64,000 bases of DNA from Acinetobacter corruptisaponis (GCF_030053775.1 NZ_CP125669.1:1979962-2043961); one strand, 5' to 3'. Positions 22,973-33,884 are shown, numbered from the stretch's first letter. Numbers and translations are program-made. The notes: a model not told the origin generated them from the letters alone.

Positions 22973-24165
22973 ATCTTAAAGTTAAGAAAATTAACATCAT
23001 TTTCAAAGATTAAATTCAACTGTCTGATTAAATCAGGATTATCGCCAAGCACGGTTTTAATACGTAGGTAGCTCATTAAAATGTTATCTGGATATAGGCT
23101 TAAGAGCTGTTCCGCCTCTTGCTGGCGCTGTGTCGCCACATAAATATGCCACTTGGCGAACGTCAACATGGGTACACTGGTATAACGCTGCTCAAGCTGG
23201 ATTATACGCTGTTCCACATAGGCATAATCTGGAATCTGCTTTAATAACTGCTGCTGGAACCAAAGATAAAACACCTCTGGGTCAAAATGTTCCTGCAATA
23301 AATGTAAGGCTAAATCTTCGTGTTGCAGGCTCATTTCTGGCAGTCGTGCCATTAATTTCAGCCATAGGACTTTACTACTGTATGGTCGCGCCTGAATCTC
23401 GCTTTGCAGTGCCAAATAACGTTGCTGCAAGGCAATTAAATCATCGACTGAAGCCTGGTCAAACTGAATGAGTAACTGCTGCAACCATAAATCACGATGT
23501 TCAGCATCAAGTAAACCCTGCTGCGTGGTACGTAAAAATAACCACGGTTTTTGTAATGCCAACTTACCCCATAAAATCGTGATACGTTGCTGATATGCTG
23601 TTTCAATTTCACTTAACCAAGGAGAAAGCTGGTGCTGGGCAAGAAATTCCAAATGCGTCAGTCCCTTTTCAGTTTCCTGCTGTTCTAGAAAAATATCGAT
23701 ACGCTGTAACTCAGCCAGTTCAAAAGCCATAGGTGCCGATCTTTCCAGATGCTGCAACGCAGTTTCATAATCTCCATTTCGATAATCAAACTGCGCATCC
23801 ACAATATTATTCAGCAAGCCTGATTGTGTAAAAACACGTTCAATAAATACCTGCTGGTCTTTGGCGGCATCCAGTAACCAAACAATGCCGAGTTGTTCAT
23901 AGGGATGCAGGTCTCTAAAATGCAAAACTGTTTCTTTTTTTCGTTGCTCACGTGCTAAATAACGTCGGGCAAATATCCATAATAACTGTGCAAACAGACT
24001 CACCAAAATAAACAGCAGGATAAGACCCCAAACGCTGCTCTGGAATTGCCAATCGCGCCAGTAGATATAGACATAACCCGCGCCATAGCCATAGTTCAAT
24101 ACGGCAAGAAAGGCAAAGATCAATAGACTGACAAGTAGATAAATCAATACAAGCTGTTTCATCAT
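22969..24165 (-). CDS. hemY: HemY-type tetratricopeptide membrane protein
   Basis: 398 aa. Two N-terminal membrane helices (about 5-26 and 42-66) are followed by the HemY N-terminal domain (RDLHPYEQLGIVWLLDAAKD) and helical TPR-like repeats rich in Gln and Leu. The family sits in hemCDXY operons, and its exact role in haem synthesis is not settled; it is not the protoporphyrinogen oxidase that bears the same name in Gram-positives. The start follows the hemX stop by 3 bp. Confidence 0.85.
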   Translation of the reverse strand: MMKQLVLIYLLVSLLIFAFLAVLNYGYGAGYVYIYWRDWQFQSSVWGLILLFILVSLFAQLLWIFARRYLAREQRKKETVLHFRDLHPYEQLGIVWLLDAAKDQQVFIERVFTQSGLLNNIVDAQFDYRNGDYETALQHLERSAPMAFELAELQRIDIFLEQQETEKGLTHLEFLAQHQLSPWLSEIETAYQQRITILWGKLALQKPWLFLRTTQQGLLDAEHRDLWLQQLLIQFDQASVDDLIALQQRYLALQSEIQARPYSSKVLWLKLMARLPEMSLQHEDLALHLLQEHFDPEVFYLWFQQQLLKQIPDYAYVEQRIIQLEQRYTSVPMLTFAKWHIYVATQRQQEAEQLLSLYPDNILMSYLRIKTVLGDNPDLIRQLNLIFENDVNFLNFKI

Positions 24166-24168
24166 TCG

Positions 24169-24999
24169 CTACCCCAACAAACTAAGCGTTGTTAGTTTTG
24201 GTGTGGGCACAGGAGGTAAATTTAATACTTTTTCCAGTCGCGACCTGATCTGTTGGCTCTTTTGGTCAGGCAATTTCACCAGTAGCTGTATGACCTCCTG
24301 AACTGACTTTCGGTATTCAGAAGTTTGTCCCTGGTTTAAGGCCTGGGATGCCAGCAATAATCGTAACTGCGCCTCCTTGAGTACCACATGACGGTTCATT
24401 AAATCCGTAGCAGGCTGTTCAACCCTTTCCAGCTTGAACCATTGCCACCATGAACCACTTGCATTCTTTTGCAGCGTAATGCTGGGATTGGAGATTTCTT
24501 GCTGGATTTTTTGATCCAGTTGTTGCAGTAGATGATCCAGTTGCTGCTGTTGTTGTGTTTGTGCCAGTACAAACTGTTGAATGGCTAGCCGATCCTGCTC
24601 AATTGCCTTCATTAAACTTTGTTGCAATGCAGGAGCAACCGCATATTGAACGATCTGTTGCTGTAACTGATTTAAATGGTCAAGTGCATAGATAAACTGC
24701 TGCTGTTCCACTGCAAACTGAATCAACTGCAAGTGTTGCTTAATCAGAATAATAGGCGCGACACCTGTCACTGTCGCTGGCATCGTCACCATGTTTTCAG
24801 CAGGTTCCACAACACGGTTATTCTGGGCCTGACGCTGTACAGCAACAAACTGGTCATTCAGCAGTGCATAGCGCTGTTCTGTTTGATCAAGCTGCTGTTG
24901 AAGCTGGGAAATCGTTTGAAAATATTGTGCAACATCATAACTCAGCTTGGCCAACCACACCAAACCCAGTGCTAATATTAAATATACAATTTTTCTCAT
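24169..24999 (-). CDS. hemX: HemX-like membrane protein
   Basis: 276 aa. One N-terminal membrane helix (about 4-20), then a Gln-rich coiled-coil region (about 25-60 and 95-175) and a C-terminal helical part. This layout is typical of the gammaproteobacterial HemX (putative uroporphyrinogen-III methyltransferase-like) family, but no methyltransferase motif is visible. It is shorter than the E. coli protein. ATG overlaps the hemD stop as ATGA. Confidence 0.8.
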   Translation of the reverse strand: MRKIVYLILALGLVWLAKLSYDVAQYFQTISQLQQQLDQTEQRYALLNDQFVAVQRQAQNNRVVEPAENMVTMPATVTGVAPIILIKQHLQLIQFAVEQQQFIYALDHLNQLQQQIVQYAVAPALQQSLMKAIEQDRLAIQQFVLAQTQQQQQLDHLLQQLDQKIQQEISNPSITLQKNASGSWWQWFKLERVEQPATDLMNRHVVLKEAQLRLLLASQALNQGQTSEYRKSVQEVIQLLVKLPDQKSQQIRSRLEKVLNLPPVPTPKLTTLSLLG

Positions 25000-25772
25000 A
25001 GATTTCCTTGCCAGTCATGTATGCGTTGAATCATCCCTGATGCAGACAAATTTTCAAGCGGAATAATGTTAAATGCCCTGCCTGTTCGCTTTGCTGTATT
25101 TTCCAGTATCTTCACCAAACGCTCACCCAATACCAGATAAACCCATTGTGCTTGAATAAGGTTTTGGCCGCAAAGCTGTTGCCAGTAATTCCAGCTCGCC
25201 TCGCTGCTGATCAGCACCATCGTCGGTTGATTGGACTGAATTCTTGATAAGATATCGGGAAAACGCTTCAAGCTTATTTCAGGACACTGCCGATGATACA
25301 GCACAAAGTTAACAATGCTGATACCCTGCTGTTGCAGTTGCTGCATCATAAACTGTCGCCCACCTTGACCACGCCAAAACGCAATCCGACTTAAATGGGG
25401 ATGCTGCCTTAAAATCGGCAGTTGCAGCATGCCCTCAGAGTTTTCAATCTCAGGTGCATCACTTTTAATATTATACTTTGCCAATGCCTGTGCGGTGGTT
25501 TTTCCAACTGCAATCCACTGAATATGCACCAACCGTTCCAAAGTGATGCCTGCCTGTTGCAGATAACGCATCCCGATCTCAACAGCGGTTGGACTGACCA
25601 CAACAATCACCTGCACCCGCTCAAGTTGTTGGTAAAGTTGCTGCAAGACCTCAGAAAAAGGCTCCGCCACCAACTCCAGCAAGGGCAGGCTTTCAACCTG
25701 ATAGCCTGCCTCAGTCAATGCCTGGGTGAGGCTGGAGGCACGATCTGGAGGGCGAGTATTAATGAACAGCAT
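24996..25772 (-). CDS. hemD: Uroporphyrinogen-III synthase
   Basis: Cyclises hydroxymethylbilane with ring-D inversion to uroporphyrinogen III. 258 aa in a two-lobe fold; the N-terminal NTRPPDRASSLTQAL, the VVVSPTAVEIGMRYL loop and LISSEASWNYW in the second lobe fit the low-identity HemD family. The ATG at 25772 overlaps the hemC TGA (TGATG), so the preceding TTG is not needed as start. Placement directly after hemC makes the call firm. Confidence 0.92.
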   Translation of the reverse strand: MLFINTRPPDRASSLTQALTEAGYQVESLPLLELVAEPFSEVLQQLYQQLERVQVIVVVSPTAVEIGMRYLQQAGITLERLVHIQWIAVGKTTAQALAKYNIKSDAPEIENSEGMLQLPILRQHPHLSRIAFWRGQGGRQFMMQQLQQQGISIVNFVLYHRQCPEISLKRFPDILSRIQSNQPTMVLISSEASWNYWQQLCGQNLIQAQWVYLVLGERLVKILENTAKRTGRAFNIIPLENLSASGMIQRIHDWQGNL

Positions 25773-26689
25773 CAATATAACGCTTTCAACAATTCACCTG
25801 CACCCTGTTGCAATAAATCCTGTGCAAGTTGTTCACCCAATTGCTCGGCCTGATCCGCTGAACCAGACAACTGTTGTTTGAGCAAGGTTTTACCATCCAC
25901 ACTGCCAACACGACCCTCAATCTGCAACTGTTGGTTATTTAGGGTTGCATAACCTGCTATTGGAACCTGACAACCGCCTTGGAGATAAGCATTAAAGGCG
26001 CGCTCCGCACGGACACAAATCGAGGTTTCCTCATGTTGCAGAGGTCGAATGAGTTGTAATAATGCTTCATCGTCAGCACGGCATTCCAGACCCAGCGCAC
26101 CCTGCCCCACTGCGGGCAAACTTAGCACTGGTGTCAAACAATGACGGATACGATCGGACAAACCCAAACGCTTTAAACCTGCACTTGCCAGAATAATCGC
26201 ATCATACAAACCATCATCCAGCTTGGATAAACGCGTCCCTACATTTCCACGTAAATCGATAATCTCTAAATCAGGGCGTAGCTGTAAAATTTGACATTTA
26301 CGGCGCAAGCTTGAGGTTCCAACTTTTGCCCCTTGTGGCAACTCATCAAAATGTTGATATTGATTGGAAACAAACGCATCCAAAGGATCTTCACGCTCAC
26401 AAATCACCGCCAGGCTTAAACCCTCAGGCAGGTGCATCGGCACATCTTTCATCGAATGAACCGCCAAGTCAGCACGCCCATCCAGCAATGCGGCTTCCAG
26501 CTCCTTAACAAACAATCCCTTGCCACCAATTTTTGCCAAGGGCGTATCCAGAATCTTGTCCCCCTGGGTGACAAATTTCACCAGCTCAACCGTCAAGTCT
26601 GGATAAAGTTCATTTAAACGAGAACGAATATGCTCTGCCTGCCATAGGGCAAGGGGGCTTTGTCGAGTCGCAATTTTTAGGGTTTTCAT
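25772..26689 (-). CDS. hemC: Porphobilinogen deaminase (hydroxymethylbilane synthase)
   Basis: Polymerises four porphobilinogens to hydroxymethylbilane. 305 aa. Family motifs: [15 protein letters not shown] at the start, [22 protein letters not shown] and the dipyrromethane-cofactor Cys in [10 protein letters not shown]. First gene of hemCDXY plus thioesterase, 111 bp downstream of algR, the same order as Pseudomonas algZ-algR-hemC-hemD. Confidence 0.97.
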   Translation of the reverse strand: MKTLKIATRQSPLALWQAEHIRSRLNELYPDLTVELVKFVTQGDKILDTPLAKIGGKGLFVKELEAALLDGRADLAVHSMKDVPMHLPEGLSLAVICEREDPLDAFVSNQYQHFDELPQGAKVGTSSLRRKCQILQLRPDLEIIDLRGNVGTRLSKLDDGLYDAIILASAGLKRLGLSDRIRHCLTPVLSLPAVGQGALGLECRADDEALLQLIRPLQHEETSICVRAERAFNAYLQGGCQVPIAGYATLNNQQLQIEGRVGSVDGKTLLKQQLSGSADQAEQLGEQLAQDLLQQGAGELLKALY

Positions 26690-26705
26690 AGCGCTAAATG
26701 AGGAT

Positions 26706-26740
26706 TGATCAAGGCAATTGTTCCCAACTTAACTTGATCA
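26706..26740. other. Inverted repeat upstream of hemC
   Basis: TGATCAAG (26706-26713) and CTTGATCA (26733-26740) form a perfect 8-bp inverted repeat with a 19-bp spacer in the algR-hemC gap. It may be an operator for the hem operon or an mRNA stem; no T-run follows. Function unknown. Confidence 0.4.
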
Positions 26741-26799
26741 CCTAAAATTGCAAGTAAAAAATCATAAAGTGCGCAGCAATCATGCTGAAAATGCAGTCT

Positions 26800-27540
26800 T
26801 TAGAGCTGATGCATACATTCTCTCAGGCTCGGCAAATGACGGCGACTCACCGACAGGCGTTCATCCAGCTCACGCAACCGAACCTGATATTGTCCAGCAG
26901 CGATCAGCTCCAAGCCTTCCAGATAATCAAGCGAGACCAAGGCATTGCGATGGATACGGATAAAGCGGTCTGAAAACTCCTGCTCCAAATCCTTGAGGGT
27001 TTCATCAATCAGCACACTGCCATTTTTATGGCGTACAGTGACATATTTTTGATCGGCCAAAAAATAATAAATATTTTCCAGGGGAATCAGTTCCACACCG
27101 CGATAAGTCTTCGCAGCAATCTGATGGCGTTGGGTTTTAGTATCGTACATATCGTCTTGTTGTTGTAAACCAGTCATTTGTGCTTGTGTAAGTTGGGTTA
27201 AATGATTAAACACCTGTTGCAGGTCTTGTTGTGCAACAGGTTTAAGCAGGTATCCTTGTGCCTGAAACTTAAATGCTTCCAATGCATGCTGGTCATAGGC
27301 TGTACAGAAGATAATCGCGGGACGCGGGTTGAGCTGACTCAACTGCTCGGCACATTCCAGTCCATTCATTCCTGGCATCTGAATATCCAGTAGAACCACA
27401 TCAGGCGAATCATTTTCAATATGGTTCAACACATCCTGCCCATGCTGTGCCGTCGCAACAACCTCATGCCCCATCTGGGTCACTAAACGTGACAAACGCT
27501 CTACTGCGAGAGGTTCATCATCAGCAATCAGAACTTTCAT
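26800..27540 (-). CDS. algR: LytTR-family response regulator AlgR
   Basis: 246 aa. The receiver domain starts MKVLIADDEPLAV, with the phospho-acceptor Asp52 in LLDIQMPGMNG; the C-terminal LytTR DNA-binding domain follows (about 140-240; GVELIPLENIYYFLADQKYVTV, RIHRNALVSLDYL). The ATG at 27540 is chosen for its GGAGAGG site. It is transcribed after the cognate sensor algZ and before hemC. In Pseudomonas AlgR controls type IV pili and exopolysaccharide; here targets are inferred only. Confidence 0.9.
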   Translation of the reverse strand: MKVLIADDEPLAVERLSRLVTQMGHEVVATAQHGQDVLNHIENDSPDVVLLDIQMPGMNGLECAEQLSQLNPRPAIIFCTAYDQHALEAFKFQAQGYLLKPVAQQDLQQVFNHLTQLTQAQMTGLQQQDDMYDTKTQRHQIAAKTYRGVELIPLENIYYFLADQKYVTVRHKNGSVLIDETLKDLEQEFSDRFIRIHRNALVSLDYLEGLELIAAGQYQVRLRELDERLSVSRRHLPSLRECMHQL

Positions 27541-27597
27541 CCTCTCCTCCTTGTCACCGTTAACTTCATCCATCTTTTTTATGGTTAACTGGACTTA

Positions 27598-28665
27598 TTA
27601 TTTTACTCGATAGTGGTAGCTTACCACCGTCGTATAGAGCGATGCTCCCCCATAAACCTGAAACTTGACTGTTTGCCCATAATAGGCTTTCAGGCGCTGT
27701 TTCACATTTTCTATCGCAATTCCATTCCCTTTTCTCGATTTTATTGTATCGTGAGAATAAGGGTTAGTAATGACTATACTGACTTGATTTTGCAATATTT
27801 CAACCAATACACTGATGGTTGATGGCTGTAAAACCTTTTCCACCCCATGAAAAATACTATTCTCAAGCAAAGGTTGCAATGTTAATAGTGGAATCGTCAC
27901 CCGTTTTAACTCAATTGGCGTTGCCTGTATATTCCATTCTACATTTAAACGTTCTCCTAAACGCATTTTTTCTATACTTAAATACTGCTGGCACAAATCA
28001 ATCTCTTCCGCCAGACTGACCAGTTTAAGCTCCTGAAAGCTTGCCCTGAACAAGCGGGACAAACTGATCAGCATATTTTCAGCCCGATCAGGGTCTATCG
28101 CAATCAGGCTCACCACACTGTTTAAACTGTTAAATAAAAAGTGTGGATGAATACGTGCCTGCATTGCCTGAATGCGTGCATTCAGTTCACTGTATTGCTG
28201 TTTGAGCCATTGTTCACGCATATACAGGTAACGCATGCAAAACGCGCCCAGCAATATGCCGTAGCTTAAATGCAGGCCCACCCCCTGAAATAAAACCTGT
28301 TCTGAAAAGTCAGTCGAGCGGGAAGCCCAGAACTGGATTATATTTACCGCACAAGTGGTAAACAAAACAACCAGTTGAAGTAAAATAAAGCCTAAAATTA
28401 ATGCCATTTTCTGACTAAATTTGGCAAAAAACTCCTGAAAATAATCAACCAGTGCAGAAAAGGACAAAATCACCCAGTTAATAAAGCAGATATATTGCAA
28501 AACACGGGCGGTTTCCAGTGCCTGCCATGAACGTGCCTCTGCCAGCGCCAACACCATCGCCAGCACATTACTGGCAACAATAAGTTCCAATAAGTGTTGC
28601 CATTGCCCAATTTTCGTAAAAAAATAGGAAGCTGATGTCTGATCCTGTACATTGTCCTGACGCAT
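27598..28665 (-). CDS. algZ: LytS/YehU-type sensor histidine kinase AlgZ (FimS)
   Basis: 355 aa from the ATG at 28665. Several membrane helices (about 25-160) are followed by the histidine-kinase domain of the LytS class, whose phosphorylated His lies in QARIHPHFLFNSLNSV, and an ATPase segment (PLLENSIFHGVEK; KGNGIAIENVKQRL). The open frame extends upstream over the argH start, but that extension reads across the divergent promoter and is rejected. Pairs with algR 57 bp downstream. Confidence 0.88.
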   Translation of the reverse strand: MRQDNVQDQTSASYFFTKIGQWQHLLELIVASNVLAMVLALAEARSWQALETARVLQYICFINWVILSFSALVDYFQEFFAKFSQKMALILGFILLQLVVLFTTCAVNIIQFWASRSTDFSEQVLFQGVGLHLSYGILLGAFCMRYLYMREQWLKQQYSELNARIQAMQARIHPHFLFNSLNSVVSLIAIDPDRAENMLISLSRLFRASFQELKLVSLAEEIDLCQQYLSIEKMRLGERLNVEWNIQATPIELKRVTIPLLTLQPLLENSIFHGVEKVLQPSTISVLVEILQNQVSIVITNPYSHDTIKSRKGNGIAIENVKQRLKAYYGQTVKFQVYGGASLYTTVVSYHYRVK

Positions 28666-28690
28666 TTGCGATAACTTGTTGCGTCGAGTT

Positions 28691-28719
28691 TCGGCAACTG
28701 CGTTTGGATTTGCTATACT
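28691..28719 (+). promoter_or_regulatory. argH promoter
   Basis: TCGGCA and TATACT are separated by 17 bp, with the start codon about 17 nt past the likely transcript start. It lies in the 77-bp gap shared with divergent algZ. Confidence 0.6.
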
Positions 28720-28742
28720 CTTTTTTATTTTACTGAGCCGCC

Positions 28743-30176
28743 ATGACCACATCTTCTCAATCCTCTTCTTCAGCAAGCCCGAACCAAACCTCTGGAATGT
28801 GGGGCGGTCGCTTCTCTGAAGCAACAGATGCCTTTGTTGCAGAATTTACCGCATCTGTGCAGTTTGACCAACGTTTTTATAAACAGGATATTGCGGGTTC
28901 AATTGCACATGCCACCATGCTGGCCAAGGTTGGGGTACTCACTGAAGCAGAACGTGACGACATTATTCAGGGTTTAAGCACCATTCAGGCCGAAATTGAA
29001 GCGGGTCAGTTTGAATGGCGCATTGATCTGGAAGATGTGCATATGAACATTGAGTCACGCCTGACTCAACGAATCGGTATCACTGGAAAAAAACTGCATA
29101 CAGGCCGTAGCCGTAATGATCAGGTGGCAACGGACATCCGTTTATATTTGCGTGATGAAATCGATGACATCCTGACTATTTTACAGCGTTTACAAAATGG
29201 CATTCTGCAACTAGCAGGCAACAACACCAACACCATCATGCCAGGTTTCACCCACCTACAAACCGCACAGCCGGTGACTTTTGGTCATCATTTGTTGGCT
29301 TGGTTTGAAATGCTGGTGCGCGATACTGAACGTCTACAGGACTGCCGTAAACGCGTTAACCGTATGCCACTCGGTTCAGCAGCACTGGCAGGCACGACCT
29401 ATCCAATTGACCGTGCCTACACCGCAGAACTTCTAGGTTTTGAGGCAGTTTCCGAAAACTCGCTGGATGCCGTTTCTGACCGTGACTTCGCCATTGAATT
29501 TAACGCGGCTGCCTCACTGATCATGATGCATCTGTCACGTATGTCAGAAGAACTGATTTTATGGACTTCAGCACAGTTCAAGTTTGTGAATATTCCAGAC
29601 CGCTTCTGTACTGGTTCTTCGATTATGCCACAGAAGAAAAATCCAGATGTGCCTGAGTTGATTCGGGGCAAGTCAGGCCGTGTATTTGGTGACTTGATTA
29701 GCTTATTGACGTTAATGAAAGGTCAGCCATTGGCATACAACAAGGACAATCAGGAAGATAAAGAGCCTTTGTTTGATGCGATTGATACAGTTCGTGGTTC
29801 ATTGATGGCATTTGCCGACATGATTCCAGCACTTGTACCCAATATTGCAATTATGCGTGAAGCAGCATTACGTGGTTTCTCAACCGCAACCGACCTCGCA
29901 GACTACCTTGTGAAAAAAGGTACTGCTTTCCGTGATGCCCATGAAATTGTGGGTAAGGCTGTAGCCTTGGGTGTGGCAGAGGAAAAAGACTTGTCTGAGT
30001 TGACACTTGAACAGCTACAACAGTTCTCTGACCTGATCACAGCCGATGTATTTGATAAAGCCTTGACTTTAGAGGCCTCTGTCAATGCACGCGACCATAT
30101 TGGCGGTACAGCACCCAAGCAGGTGGAAGCCGCGATTGCCCGTGCACACACTCGACTAGAACAGTTATACGCTTAA
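28743..30176 (+). CDS. argH: Argininosuccinate lyase
   Basis: Last step of arginine synthesis: argininosuccinate to arginine plus fumarate. 477 aa. The fumarase/aspartase superfamily signature [12 protein letters not shown] holds the catalytic Ser, and the [13 protein letters not shown] and [12 protein letters not shown] segments are intact. Divergent from algZ, as in Pseudomonas. yggX follows within 10 bp and is likely cotranscribed. Confidence 0.97.
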   Translation: MTTSSQSSSSASPNQTSGMWGGRFSEATDAFVAEFTASVQFDQRFYKQDIAGSIAHATMLAKVGVLTEAERDDIIQGLSTIQAEIEAGQFEWRIDLEDVHMNIESRLTQRIGITGKKLHTGRSRNDQVATDIRLYLRDEIDDILTILQRLQNGILQLAGNNTNTIMPGFTHLQTAQPVTFGHHLLAWFEMLVRDTERLQDCRKRVNRMPLGSAALAGTTYPIDRAYTAELLGFEAVSENSLDAVSDRDFAIEFNAAASLIMMHLSRMSEELILWTSAQFKFVNIPDRFCTGSSIMPQKKNPDVPELIRGKSGRVFGDLISLLTLMKGQPLAYNKDNQEDKEPLFDAIDTVRGSLMAFADMIPALVPNIAIMREAALRGFSTATDLADYLVKKGTAFRDAHEIVGKAVALGVAEEKDLSELTLEQLQQFSDLITADVFDKALTLEASVNARDHIGGTAPKQVEAAIARAHTRLEQLYA

Positions 30177-30185
30177 GGATTGATG

Positions 30186-30461
30186 ATGACTAGACAAGTA
30201 TTTTGCCGTAAGTACAAACAGGAACTTGAGGGCTTGGACTTTGCACCATTTCCAGGCGCGAAAGGTCAGGAGTTTTTTGAAACTGTTTCAAAACAGGCCT
30301 GGCAGGAATGGTTAAAGCATCAAACCACGCTCATCAATGAAAAACGCTTGAATGTGTTTGAACCTGACGCGAAAAAATTTCTTGAAGAACAACGTGAGAA
30401 GTTCTTTGATAATGATGACAGCGTTGAAAAAGCTGAGGGGTGGAAGCCTGAAGAAAACTAA
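30186..30461 (+). CDS. yggX: Fe(2+)-trafficking / oxidative damage protection protein
   Basis: 91 aa. The N-terminus [18 protein letters not shown] with its conserved Cys and the [18 protein letters not shown] segment identify the YggX family, which protects iron-sulfur enzymes and is linked to iron handling. The start at 30186 is set by AAGGA six bases upstream. Usually paired with mutY; here it follows argH. Confidence 0.93.
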   Translation: MTRQVFCRKYKQELEGLDFAPFPGAKGQEFFETVSKQAWQEWLKHQTTLINEKRLNVFEPDAKKFLEEQREKFFDNDDSVEKAEGWKPEEN

Positions 30462-30480
30462 AGCAACGCTTTAGTTTTCT
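30452..30480 (+). terminator. Hairpin overlapping the yggX stop
   Basis: A perfect 13-bp stem (30452-30464 with 30468-30480) with a 3-nt loop includes the yggX stop codon; the T-rich 3' arm acts as the U tract. Confidence 0.7.
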
Positions 30481-30628
30481 GCAAGACAAGGACGAAGTCC
30501 GCGTAGGCTACAATTAAAAAAGAATCACTTATGCAAAACGAGAAGCTAGGCTTCGAGTTAAACAGGAAAGCAACAATTATCACTACGCAAGAACGCACCA
30601 AAGAGAGCTGATTTTCAGCTCTCTTTTT
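30481..30628 (+). ncRNA. Candidate structured RNA ending in an intrinsic terminator
   Basis: No ORF. Three short hairpins are visible: GGAC-GAA-GTCC (30490-30500), GAAGC-TAG-GCTTC (30542-30554), and a long-range GCGTAG (30501-30506) / CTACGC (30583-30588) pairing. The stretch ends in a strong terminator, AGAGAGCTG..CAGCTCTCT plus T5 (30601-30628). No good promoter was found, so it may be a processed 3' segment of the yggX mRNA rather than an independent RNA. Confidence 0.3.
30601..30628 (+). terminator. Strong intrinsic terminator
   Basis: A 10-bp stem (AAGAGAGCTG with CAGCTCTCTT) with a 5-nt loop, followed by a T run. It lies about 140 bp beyond yggX and ends whatever transcript covers 30481-30600. 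Confidence 0.85.
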
Positions 30629-30681
30629 ACGTTACATTTACACAAGTAATAAAGCCTTACACAGTATACACAGTTGTCTAC

Positions 30682-30710
30682 ATGACACTTGAGGGGAATA
30701 TACTTATAGT
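30682..30710 (+). promoter_or_regulatory. Promoter of a candidate small RNA
   Basis: ATGACA and TATAGT, each 5/6 to consensus, lie exactly 17 bp apart, with no ORF downstream before a terminator. Confidence 0.6.
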
Positions 30711-30716
30711 GAGTCT

Positions 30717-30802
30717 AAGAAAGATAAAGAGATACATTGATATCTCACATAACGCATGATATTTCTCTCCCAGACTTTTCCCCCGAAGTCTGGGATTTTT
30801 TT
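30717..30802 (+). ncRNA. Candidate small RNA of about 86 nt
   Basis: A near-consensus promoter 7 nt upstream, an internal GAGATA..TATCTC hairpin and a strong terminator (CCCAGACTT with AAGTCTGGG, then a T7 run) define a short transcript without a credible reading frame. It lies in the gap between yggX and the convergent phoU. The signals are seen directly; that it is expressed as an sRNA is inference, and I do not recognise its family. Confidence 0.5.
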
Positions 30803-30820
30803 ATCTGGGATTTTTCCAAT

Positions 30821-30847
30821 AAAAAAACCACTGATCATTCAGTGGTT
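30821..30847 (-). terminator. phoU terminator
   Basis: AACCACTGA and TCAGTGGTT form a 9-bp stem with a 4-nt loop, followed on the minus strand by T7. It lies 17 bp after phoU. Confidence 0.85.
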
Positions 30848-30864
30848 AATATTAATTCCTGAAA

Positions 30865-31587
30865 TTATTTTTGATTCACTTTCTGTTCAATTTCTTCAAT
30901 GCTGGTGTGGCGCACATCCATTCCCTTAGCCATATAAATCACCTGCTCGGAAATGTTGCGCGCGTGGTCACCAATCCGTTCCAATGAACGCAGCACCCAC
31001 ATCACATTAATGACACGGGAAATATGACGCGGGTCTTCAATCATATACGTCATCAGGGTACGCGTTGCCGACTGGTACTCACGGTCAATATCCACATCCG
31101 CCATGACCACCTTTAAGGCCTGATCCACATCCAGACGGGCAAATGCATCCAGTGCATCATGGATCATCACGCGAACCTGATTACCAATATGGCGTGTTTC
31201 CATGTAACCACGTGGAGACTCTCCCTCTTCACACAGGTTTTGGGCAATACGCGCAATTTTTGCCGCTTCATCACCAATACGCTCAAGGTCGGTGTTGGCC
31301 TTGCTCATCGCAATCACCATACGCAGGTCAATCGCTGCTGGGTGACGGCGTGCCAGAATCAGGGTTAAGCCCTCATCAATATCTCGTTCAAGCTGATTGA
31401 CGGTATTGTCCTTGAACTGAACATCAATCGCCAGATTTGCGTCGGTATCAAGCAGGGCATGAATTGCATTGGCAACCTGTTGCTCGACCAAACCGCCCAT
31501 GGTCATAAACTTGGTATGCACAGCTTGTAAGTCTTCATTAAATTGTGAAGAAATATGGTGACTTAACACAGGATTACTTGGACTCAC
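30865..31587 (-). CDS. phoU: Phosphate signalling regulator PhoU
   Basis: 240 aa, two PhoU three-helix-bundle repeats with the metal-binding E/DxxxD motifs (SKANTDLERIGDEAAKIA and RSLERIGDHARNISE). It links Pst transport to PhoR/PhoB signalling and keeps the regulon off in phosphate excess. GTG start with GGAGG 7 nt upstream. It stands alone here, away from pst genes, but has its own Pho box. Confidence 0.93.
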   Translation of the reverse strand: MSPSNPVLSHHISSQFNEDLQAVHTKFMTMGGLVEQQVANAIHALLDTDANLAIDVQFKDNTVNQLERDIDEGLTLILARRHPAAIDLRMVIAMSKANTDLERIGDEAAKIARIAQNLCEEGESPRGYMETRHIGNQVRVMIHDALDAFARLDVDQALKVVMADVDIDREYQSATRTLMTYMIEDPRHISRVINVMWVLRSLERIGDHARNISEQVIYMAKGMDVRHTSIEEIEQKVNQK

Positions 31588-31641
31588 AGTATGCCTCCAC
31601 TAGACACATGGAAAATGATGGGTGATTAAAACACAGCAATC

Positions 31642-31659
31642 ATGAAAGTTTTATGACAA
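31642..31659 (-). promoter_or_regulatory. PhoB-binding Pho box upstream of phoU
   Basis: The 18-mer TTGTCATAAAACTTTCAT on the minus strand matches the two-repeat Pho-box consensus (CTGTCATAAAACTGTCAT) at 16 of 18 positions. A TTTAAT -10 follows 11 nt later, the usual arrangement in which PhoB replaces -35 recognition. It predicts induction of phoU in phosphate starvation. Confidence 0.75.
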
Positions 31660-31728
31660 TAACATGCGCATTGTAGAATGGTGTGAATTGATACAACAAA
31701 AAGCTAAAAATCTGGTAGTCTAGGCCTA

Positions 31729-31848
31729 GCTTGACGGAGCGCAGTTAACAAACTGCTGAGATTGTCTTAACCCTATTTTTTTATCCCAAGGATTTAAAGA
31801 CAAGTACCGTTGAACCTGATCAGGTTAACACCTGCGTAGGAATCAAGC
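31729..31848 (+). promoter_or_regulatory. TPP (THI-box) riboswitch
   Basis: The conserved core is plain: CTGAGA near 31755 and GAACCTGATCAGGTTAACAC followed by CTGCGTAGGAA (31813-31842). P1 is closed by GCTTGA (31729) and TCAAGC (31843-31848), with an optional stem TTGTCTT/AAGACAA. The 3' P1 strand GAATCAAGC can instead pair perfectly over 9 bp with GCTTGATTC at 31913-31921, just before the thiC ribosome site, which suggests a translational switch in which TPP binding changes access to that region. Confidence 0.93.
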
Positions 31849-31918
31849 CCAGCAAAAACCCAGCCCAGTTTTATCCATTTTCCAGGATAAATCCGCCATC
31901 GTTTTTGGTCGTGCTTGA

Positions 31919-33844
<1,926 letters not shown>

Positions 33845-33884
33845 ATCGACTAAAAAAAGATTTTCCCGCGAATCATTCTCGGTT

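Noticed and set aside
22969-24165. HemY as protoporphyrinogen oxidase
   Set aside because: No FAD-binding motif; the two N-terminal helices plus TPR-like repeats belong to the other family that shares the name.
28666-28824. N-terminal extension of algZ over the argH start
   Set aside because: It reads through the divergent argH promoter and gives a basic, non-family segment; the ATG at 28665 fits the family length.
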